This document shows, piece after piece, positions 4,713 to 9,966 of a stretch of 9,966 bases of DNA. Location: assembly GCA_016198945.1 (NCBI GenBank), contig JACQHO010000126.1, positions 1 through 9,966 of the forward strand, given 5' to 3'. The position numbers were made by a program, and so were the translations under genes. A model generated the notes under the pieces. That model was given only the letters and a program-made list of their open reading frames with translations. It ran no database searches and was not told the DNA's origin. Source of the DNA: Nitrospirota bacterium (GTDB taxonomy: Bacteria; Nitrospirota; Nitrospiria; JACQBZ01). The first letter of the stretch is position 1; each line of letters starts with the position of its first letter.

Positions 4713-5969
4713 CTATGTTCCCATTTCCCACGATGCCAGATATTTCTCCTGTTCCTTGGTGAGCGTGTCGATCTCGATCCCCATGCCTTTGAGTTTCAAT
4801 CGGGCAATCTCGCGATCGATCGCTGCGGGAACAGGATAAACCTTCCGTTCCAGTTTCTTGGAATTCTTCACCATATGTTCGGCCGACAATGCCTGATTGG
4901 CAAAGCTCATATCCATCACGCTGGCCGGATGACCCTCGGCGGCGGCCAGATTGATTAAACGGCCTTCCCCAAGGAGGTTGATCCGGTGTCCATTGGGCAG
5001 TGTGAATTCCTCGACAAAGTCGCGAATCGGACGCTTCCGACGGCTCATCTTTTCCAGCGCCGGAATATCAATCTCGACGTTGAAGTGGCCGGAATTGCAG
5101 ACGACCGCCCCGTCCTTCATGACGGCGAAATGCTCTTTCCGGATCACCTTGATGTCTCCCGTCACCGTTACAAAGAAATCGCCGATCCCCGCGGCCTCGG
5201 CCATCGGCATGACGCGGTAACCGTCCATTACGGCTTCAATCGCCTTCAGCGGGTCAATTTCCGTGACGACGACATCCGCCCCCATTCCTTTCGCCCGCAT
5301 CGCAATGCCGCGGCCGCACCAGCCGTACCCGCTGACGACGAAGACCGTTCCGGCCACCAGGCGGTTGGTGGCGCGAAGCATTCCGTCCAACGTGCTCTGG
5401 CCGGTTCCATAGCGATTGTCGAACAGATGCTTGGTGTCGGCATCATTGACGGAGATGATCGGAAATTTCAGGACGCCGCGCGCGGCCATGCTTCTCAGGC
5501 GGATCACACCCGTGGTGGTCTCTTCGGTTCCTCCGATGATTTCCTTCAAGAGGTCTCTGCGCTTTGAATGGAGGGTCGAGACGAGGTCCGCGCCGTCGTC
5601 CATCGTGATGGCCGGCCGATGATTCAAGGCCGCCTGAATATGGCGATAGTAAGTGTCGTTATCCTCGCCCTTGATCGCAAATACCGGGATATGGAAGTAT
5701 TCGACGAGCGCGGCCGCGACGTCGTCCTGCGTGCTGAGCGGGTTGGAGGCGCAGAGCACCACATCGGCGCCTCCGGCTTTTAACGTGGTCATCAGGTTGG
5801 CGGTTTCGGTCGTGACGTGAAGGCAGGCCGAGAGCCGGACTCCCTTTAAGGGGGACTCCTTCTTAAAACGCTTCTTCACCAGTTCCAGAACGGTCATTTC
5901 CTGCTGCGCCCACTCCATGCGGAGAAGGCCTTTTTGAGCCAGACGAATATCCTTGATATCGTAATCCAT
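4713..5969 (-). CDS. ahcY: S-adenosyl-L-homocysteine hydrolase (adenosylhomocysteinase)
   Basis: This cytoplasmic NAD-dependent enzyme splits S-adenosylhomocysteine into homocysteine and adenosine, relieving product inhibition of methyltransferases. The 418-residue protein has the substrate-domain elements LSACLHVTTETANLM (47-60) and ASNPLSTQDDVAAAL (74-88), the catalytic stretch DADTKHLFDNRYGTGQS (176-192, with K180, D184 and N185) and the NAD-binding glycine loop VVSGYGWCGRG (211-221). Near the end it has EGHPASVMDMSFANQAL. It is full length for the shorter bacterial/archaeal form; many homologues run 430-470 residues. The start follows AAGGAG (5975-5980) at 5 bases. It lies 92 bp downstream of metK on the same strand with no terminator in the gap, so the two probably form a methyl-cycle operon. 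Confidence 0.97.
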   Translation of the reverse strand: MDYDIKDIRLAQKGLLRMEWAQQEMTVLELVKKRFKKESPLKGVRLSACLHVTTETANLMTTLKAGGADVVLCASNPLSTQDDVAAALVEYFHIPVFAIKGEDNDTYYRHIQAALNHRPAITMDDGADLVSTLHSKRRDLLKEIIGGTEETTTGVIRLRSMAARGVLKFPIISVNDADTKHLFDNRYGTGQSTLDGMLRATNRLVAGTVFVVSGYGWCGRGIAMRAKGMGADVVVTEIDPLKAIEAVMDGYRVMPMAEAAGIGDFFVTVTGDIKVIRKEHFAVMKDGAVVCNSGHFNVEIDIPALEKMSRRKRPIRDFVEEFTLPNGHRINLLGEGRLINLAAAEGHPASVMDMSFANQALSAEHMVKNSKKLERKVYPVPAAIDREIARLKLKGMGIEIDTLTKEQEKYLASWEMGT

Positions 5970-6061
5970 CGATACTCCTTATATTGATTGAAAACAGGCG
6001 TAGATGCCCGTGACGGTTTCGGATCGACGCGTGGTCGGGGTCGATATGGCGCTCTGACCGC

Positions 6062-7213
6062 TTATCGTCCGGCTTCCTTGCGAAGGGTATCGGCCAGATC
6101 GGTTTTTTCCCATGTGAACTCGGGTTCGGTCCGGCCGAAATGACCGTACGCGGCGGTTTTTTTATAGATGGGTCGTCGGAGCTTCAGGTGGTCGATCATT
6201 CCCTTGGGGGTCATGGGAAAATGTTTCTGGACGAGTTTTAGTATTTTATCACTCGGCACCTTGCCGGTGTTTTTGGTGTTGACCAGGATCGAGACCGGTT
6301 CCGGCACGCCGATGGCGTACGCCAGCTGGATCTCGCACCGTTCGGCCAGCCCGGCCGCGACGATATTCTTGGCGATATAACGGGCCATGTACGATGCCGA
6401 GCGGTCCACCTTGGAGGGATCCTTCCCGGAGAAGGCCCCGCCGCCGTGGCTTCCGACGCCCCCGTAAGTGTCCACGATGATTTTGCGTCCGGTCACGCCG
6501 GTATCCCCTTGCGGTCCTCCGACGACAAACCGGCCGGTGGGATTGATGTGATAAACGATCTTTTCCTCGTCCATCAGGTGAGGGGGGATAATGGGCTTGA
6601 TTACTTTTTCGATGATGTCCTCTCGGATATCTTTCAAGGTCATTTCAGGACTATGCTGGGCAGAGATGACGACCGTCGTGACGCGGACCGGCTTGCCGTC
6701 CCGGTAGTCCACGGTCACCTGGGATTTCCCGTCCGGACGAAGATAGGGCAGGATGTCCTGCTTTCGTACTTCCGTGAGCCGCCGGGTCAGCTTGTGCGCC
6801 AGGATGATCGGCGTGGGCATGTACTCCGGCGTCTCATTGCTGGCGTATCCGAACATGATTCCCTGGTCTCCCGCGCCGCCCGTGTCCACCCCTTGCGCGA
6901 TGTCCGGGGACTGGGAATGAATCGCGGTGATCACGGAGCAGGTTTCGTAGTCGAAGCCGTATTTGGCCCTCGTGTATCCGATCTCCTTGATCGTTTCGCG
7001 GACGATGTCCGGGATCTCGACATAGCAGGTCGTGCTGATTTCTCCCGCGACAAACGCCAAGCCGGTGGTGACCAGGGTCTCGCAGGCCACCCGGCAGTAG
7101 GGGTCCTGGGCGATGATCGAGTCGAGAATGGCGTCCGAAATCTGGTCCGAGATTTTATCGGGATGCCCTTCGGTGACGGATTCCGACGTGAATAAAAAAT
7201 CCTGTCCGGTCAT
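6062..7213 (-). CDS. metK: S-adenosylmethionine synthetase (methionine adenosyltransferase)
   Basis: This cytoplasmic enzyme makes SAM from methionine and ATP, releasing phosphate and pyrophosphate. At 383 residues it is normal length. Family motifs are complete: the methionine/ATP-binding GHPDK (16-20), the signature GAGDQGIMFGYA (113-124), HINPTGRFVVGGPQGDTG (222-239) and the P-loop-like GGGAFSGKDPSKVDRS (257-272). The ATG at 7211-7213 has a strong ribosome binding site, AAGGAG (7220-7225), at 6 bases. It is the first gene of a probable metK-ahcY operon, which couples SAM supply with SAH removal. It is divergent from ligA. A leader of about 90 nt is predicted; I looked for SAM or SAH riboswitch cores in it and found none. 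Confidence 0.98.
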   Translation of the reverse strand: MTGQDFLFTSESVTEGHPDKISDQISDAILDSIIAQDPYCRVACETLVTTGLAFVAGEISTTCYVEIPDIVRETIKEIGYTRAKYGFDYETCSVITAIHSQSPDIAQGVDTGGAGDQGIMFGYASNETPEYMPTPIILAHKLTRRLTEVRKQDILPYLRPDGKSQVTVDYRDGKPVRVTTVVISAQHSPEMTLKDIREDIIEKVIKPIIPPHLMDEEKIVYHINPTGRFVVGGPQGDTGVTGRKIIVDTYGGVGSHGGGAFSGKDPSKVDRSASYMARYIAKNIVAAGLAERCEIQLAYAIGVPEPVSILVNTKNTGKVPSDKILKLVQKHFPMTPKGMIDHLKLRRPIYKKTAAYGHFGRTEPEFTWEKTDLADTLRKEAGR

Positions 7214-7310
7214 TTATTTCTCCTTTGGCAACTTTGGGTTGTGATCATGATTGAGCGTGCAACTTCCAGGCAGTCACGATCGGAAAAATTCTTGAACTAA
7301 AGCCACCATT

Positions 7311-7338
7311 CTTATAACACAGTGGCAGGCTTTGTCAA
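7311..7338 (-). promoter_or_regulatory. Sigma-70 promoter of metK-ahcY
   Basis: On the minus strand a perfect TTGACA -35 (7333-7338) is followed after 16 bases by TATAAG (7311-7316), five of six matches to the -10 consensus. Transcription would start near 7304, leaving a leader of about 90 nt before metK. This is the strongest sigma-70 promoter in the window. Confidence 0.65.
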
Positions 7339-7370
7339 GGAAAAAGTTGGCTTTGCCCGTGTTTTTCACG

Positions 7371-7389
7371 CGCGGGGTTTGCTCCCGCG
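7371..7389. repeat. GC-rich inverted repeat in the metK/ligA divergent region
   Basis: CGCGGG and CCCGCG form perfect 6-bp arms around a 7-base loop. The site lies between the -35 boxes of the metK and ligA promoters, upstream of both, and no T-tract follows it on either strand. It is therefore not an intrinsic terminator for these genes. It could be an operator or a chance GC-rich palindrome. Confidence 0.35.
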
Positions 7390-7439
7390 AGTTCGGAGAC
7401 GGGACGAGGGTCGCGGGGTAAACAAGGGGCCTCGATTGC

Positions 7440-7469
7440 TTGACATGGCCGAGGACAAAACGCTACAGT
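7440..7469 (+). promoter_or_regulatory. Sigma-70 promoter of ligA
   Basis: A perfect TTGACA -35 (7440-7445) is separated by 18 bases from TACAGT (7464-7469), which matches four of six -10 positions. Transcription would start near 7476, about 23 bases before the ligA ATG. Confidence 0.55.
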
Positions 7470-7498
7470 CAGCGCGTTGAACAACGGCGGGGAGCGGC

Positions 7499-9784
7499 AT
7501 GGATAGGACGGTGCGGACGGACATCGCCAAGCGCGCGCGTGAATTGCGCGAGGCCATCGAGCTGCACAATTATCGTTATTATGTGCTGGACGCCCCCACC
7601 ATTCCCGACGCCGAATACGACCGGTTGTTTCGGGAGCTTCAGGACCTGGAAGCCCGCCATCCGGAATTGATCGTTCCCGAATCGCCCGCGCAGCGGGTCG
7701 GCGGCGCGCCGTTAAGCGAGTTCCGGCAGGTGACCCACCGCACGCCGATGCTGTCGCTGAACAATGCGTTTGAAGACGAGGAGGTCGTCGCCTTCGACCG
7801 TCGCATCCGGGAGGCGTTGGGGGCGCGCGAGGTGGAATACGCCGTTGAGCCGAAATTCGACGGCGTGGCGATCAGTCTGACGTATCAGAACGGACTGCTG
7901 GTTCAAGGAGCGACGCGCGGGGATGGTTATACGGGTGAAGACGTGACCGCCAACCTGAAAACGGTTCGTGCAATCCCGCTGCGGTTGCAGTCCGATCCGC
8001 CTCCGGCGCGTCTCGATGTCCGAGGCGAGATGCTGATGTTCAAGCGTGATTTTGAGAGGCTCAATGCGGAACAGGCCTTGAAGGGTGAAAAGCTGTTTGT
8101 AAACCCCCGCAACGCCGCGGCCGGCAGCCTGCGGCAGCTCGACCCGCGCATCACCGCCACGCGACGCCTCGCCTTCTTTGCTTATGCGTTGGAAGGCGCT
8201 GAAGGGTTGAATCTGCCCAAAACGCACAGCGCGTTGCTGGAGTATCTCGTCACCCAGAGATTCCCGGTCTGCGTTGAACGAAAGGTCGTACGGGGTGTTC
8301 AAGGACTTCTGGATTATTATCACTCGATCGGTGAAAAGCGGGAAACCTTGCCCTATCACATTGACGGGGTGGTTTACAAAGTCAATGATCTCCGCCGTCA
8401 GGCACAGATGGGTTTTGTGGCGCGCGCGCCGCGTTTTGCCGTAGCGCATAAATTTCCGGCGGAGGAAGCGATGACGGAGGTGTTGGAGATTGACGTTCAG
8501 GTGGGGAGGACGGGCGCGATCACGCCCGTGGCCCGATTGAAACCGGTGTTTGTGGGCGGCGTGACCGTGACCAACGCCACGCTTCACAACGAGGACGAAG
8601 TGCGGCGGAAGGACATCCGGATCGGGGACACCGTCATCGTGCGCCGTGCCGGCGACGTCATCCCGGAAGTGGTGAGCGCGGTGCTGGATCGCCGCCCGGC
8701 CCGGACGCGCGAATTCATCATGCCCAAGACCTGCCCGGTCTGCGGGTCGAAAATTATCCGGCCGCCCGGCGAGGCGGTGGCTCGATGCAGCGGCGGATTG
8801 TACTGTCCCGCGCAACGGAAGCAGGCTATTTTGCATTTTGCCGGCCGCCGGGCCATGGATATAGAGGGTTTGGGTGAAAAGTTGGCGGACCAATTGGTGG
8901 ACAGAGGAAGGGTCGAGACGCCGGCCGATCTTTATCGTCTGGATATCCCGGCCCTGGCGGATCTGGAGCGCATGGCGGATCTGTCCGCGGGCAATCTTGT
9001 CCGCGCGATCGAGAACAGCAAGAAGACGACGCTGGCCCGCTTTATTTATTCGTTGGGCATCCCAAACGTGGGCGAAGCGACGGCCAAGGAACTCGCCCGA
9101 TTCTTCGGCAGCCTGGACCGTCTGATGCGTGCAAGCGAGAAAACCCTTCAATATGTTCCCGACATCGGATCGGAAGTGGCGCGGTCCATCGTCCAGTTTT
9201 TTGCCGAACGGCACAACCAGGAAGTGATCGGGAAATTGAGATCGGCCGGCGTGCGATGGGAGGAAGAAAAAAGAGGGCGCCTCAAACCGACAACGCTGGC
9301 GCAGTTTATCGGTTGGCTCGATATCCCCGGCGTCGGACCTTCCGCGGCGGAACGGCTCGCGGAATATCCCGGCGGTTTCAAGCGGCTGATGCAGGCCGAT
9401 GCCCAGGCGCTTCGCCGGGAACTGGATCTTTCCGCGAATGCGGCGCGGTCGGTCGTTGACTATTTCAGCAACCCGGAAAATCGAAACGTGATCGAGCAAC
9501 TTATGGACCTGGGCGTGACGTTTACAAAAGATGCGGCTGAAGGCGAAGGATCGCCGGTCCGCGGCAAAACGTTTGTTCTGACCGGCACGCTGCCGAACCT
9601 GACGCGGGAGGCGGCCAAGGAGAAAATCGAGGCGATGGGCGGCAAGGTGGCCGGAAGTGTTTCAAAGAAAACCGATTATGTCGTGGCCGGAGCGGAAGCG
9701 GGCAGTAAACTCGCCACGGCTCAAAAGCTGGGCATTCCGATCCTGGGCGAAGAGGGTTTGAAGGAGCTGCTGGGACAATTATAG
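7499..9784 (+). CDS. ligA: NAD-dependent DNA ligase LigA with extended HhH region
   Basis: This replicative and repair ligase seals 3'-OH/5'-phosphate nicks using NAD+. The domain order is Ia plus adenylation (about 1-325), with HNYRYYVLD (23-31) for NAD+ binding and catalytic K119 in EPKFDG. An OB fold follows (about 326-405), then a four-cysteine zinc finger (C412, C415, C430, C436), a helix-hairpin-helix region (about 450-680) and a BRCT domain (about 685-761, GKTFVLTGTL). All catalytic residues are present. At 761 residues it is about 90 longer than the usual 670 or so. The excess is a second, diverged copy of an 81-residue HhH segment: copy 1 at 510-590, copy 2 at 598-678. GGGGAG (7489-7494) lies 4 bases before the ATG. 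The next gene starts 23 bases after the stop and could be reached by read-through. Confidence 0.97.
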   Translation: MDRTVRTDIAKRARELREAIELHNYRYYVLDAPTIPDAEYDRLFRELQDLEARHPELIVPESPAQRVGGAPLSEFRQVTHRTPMLSLNNAFEDEEVVAFDRRIREALGAREVEYAVEPKFDGVAISLTYQNGLLVQGATRGDGYTGEDVTANLKTVRAIPLRLQSDPPPARLDVRGEMLMFKRDFERLNAEQALKGEKLFVNPRNAAAGSLRQLDPRITATRRLAFFAYALEGAEGLNLPKTHSALLEYLVTQRFPVCVERKVVRGVQGLLDYYHSIGEKRETLPYHIDGVVYKVNDLRRQAQMGFVARAPRFAVAHKFPAEEAMTEVLEIDVQVGRTGAITPVARLKPVFVGGVTVTNATLHNEDEVRRKDIRIGDTVIVRRAGDVIPEVVSAVLDRRPARTREFIMPKTCPVCGSKIIRPPGEAVARCSGGLYCPAQRKQAILHFAGRRAMDIEGLGEKLADQLVDRGRVETPADLYRLDIPALADLERMADLSAGNLVRAIENSKKTTLARFIYSLGIPNVGEATAKELARFFGSLDRLMRASEKTLQYVPDIGSEVARSIVQFFAERHNQEVIGKLRSAGVRWEEEKRGRLKPTTLAQFIGWLDIPGVGPSAAERLAEYPGGFKRLMQADAQALRRELDLSANAARSVVDYFSNPENRNVIEQLMDLGVTFTKDAAEGEGSPVRGKTFVLTGTLPNLTREAAKEKIEAMGGKVAGSVSKKTDYVVAGAEAGSKLATAQKLGIPILGEEGLKELLGQL
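9026..9532 (+). repeat. Internal tandem duplication in ligA (two 81-codon HhH units)
   Basis: Codons 510-590 (9026-9268) and 598-678 (9290-9532) align end to end without gaps. By my hand count about 32 of 81 residues are identical, both copies beginning TTLA. The first hairpin motif is kept in each (IPNVG and IPGVG). In the second hairpin, copy 1 keeps PDIGSEVARS, whereas copy 2 has LDLSANAARS and has lost the glycines. The copies are joined by a short basic linker (591-597). The duplication is old at DNA level, and the BRCT domain follows directly. Confidence 0.85.
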
Positions 9785-9807
9785 AACACTCAACAAAGGA
9801 GGGATGG

Positions 9808-9966
9808 ATGAGTACTAAGAAAAACATGGCCGCTGTTATTGTGGTTCTCTTTCTGGTGATGATTTCGGTTGGAATTAAATCGGTTGCCGTCTTTGCGGCC
9901 GATATTAAGATTGCGAAGGACCATGCGGCTGAAATGGTGAGCCACGCGAAGGAGATGGTTTCACAC
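9808..9966 (+). CDS. Small exported protein, N-terminal fragment; SmbP-like (runs off the window)
   Basis: Fifty-three codons are visible. The start has a strong ribosome binding site, AGGAGG (9797-9802), 5 bases before ATG 9808. The ATG at 9804 hits a stop after four codons and is rejected. The protein begins MSTKKNMAAVIVVLFLVMIS, a signal peptide with probable cleavage after VFA or VFAA around residue 31. The mature part starts DIKIAKDHAAEMVSHAKEMV, in which a helical unit, H-A-A-E-M-V-S-H then A-K-E-M-V-S-H, appears to repeat. Periplasmic SmbP-type metal-binding proteins of nitrifiers have such histidine-spaced helical repeats. The resemblance is by pattern only and rests on about 20 mature residues. 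It may be co-transcribed with ligA or have a promoter inside ligA. Confidence 0.75.
   Translation, partial: MSTKKNMAAVIVVLFLVMISVGIKSVAVFAADIKIAKDHAAEMVSHAKEMVSH

Noticed and set aside
7214..7304. SAM or SAH riboswitch in the metK leader
   Set aside because: I looked for the conserved cores of these classes and did not find them. The only inverted repeats seen are 4 bp or so.
7712..9499. 595-codon open frame on the minus strand
   Set aside because: It lies wholly inside ligA, whose plus-strand translation has every expected domain. The antisense product is rich in H, R and Q and resembles no domain, a usual shadow of GC-rich coding sequence.
1..9966. Mobile elements, CRISPR arrays, tRNA or rRNA genes
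   Set aside because: I saw no terminal inverted repeats with transposase, no regularly spaced direct repeats and no tRNA- or rRNA-like conserved segments.

Overview
The window is a compact, moderately GC-rich bacterial chromosome segment with no mobile element, CRISPR array, rRNA or tRNA that I can see. Gene content fits a free-living Gram-negative-type bacterium. A DUF2914 protein, a metK-ahcY pair, an elongated LigA and a start resembling the SmbP small metal-binding proteins all recall Nitrospirota and related lineages. That assignment is inference from gene content and is weak.

Layout. The left edge (1-158, minus) is the N-terminal end of an ABC transporter ATPase. Next, still on minus, is a two-piece gene for a multi-pass membrane sensor histidine kinase (374-2682). 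It has about ten membrane segments, a GAF domain, and HisKA and HATPase_c domains. It is split near 1885 by what looks like a single-base frameshift. Upstream of it, on minus, lie a stand-alone AsnC/Lrp-type RAM domain protein (2863-3099), a secreted DUF2914 protein (3109-3516) and a small protein equivalent to the N-terminal helix-hairpin-helix part of DNA polymerase X (3637-4095). A 231-bp gap separates this block from the plus-strand gene for a CheY-like single-domain response regulator (4327-4710). That gap holds the best regulatory signal in the window: a consensus sigma-54 promoter (4279-4294) and, about 100 bp upstream, an 18-bp palindrome placed like an enhancer-binding-protein site.

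The right half is housekeeping. S-adenosylhomocysteinase (4713-5969) and S-adenosylmethionine synthetase (6062-7213) form a minus-strand methyl-cycle operon. It is driven from a 285-bp divergent region that also carries the promoter of ligA (7499-9784, plus). LigA is longer than usual because its helix-hairpin-helix region contains an extra, diverged, gap-free copy of an 81-residue segment. The right edge (9808-9966) starts a small exported protein with histidine-containing repeats.

How the genes relate. MetK makes SAM and AhcY removes the SAH left after methylation. The histidine kinase lacks an adjacent regulator and the CheY-like protein lacks an adjacent kinase, so the two could be partners, but nothing in the sequence proves it. 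I did not find a clearly new multi-gene system. The items most worth a second look are the sigma-54-controlled single-domain regulator, the split kinase, the LigA internal duplication and the orphan PolX-type N-terminal domain.
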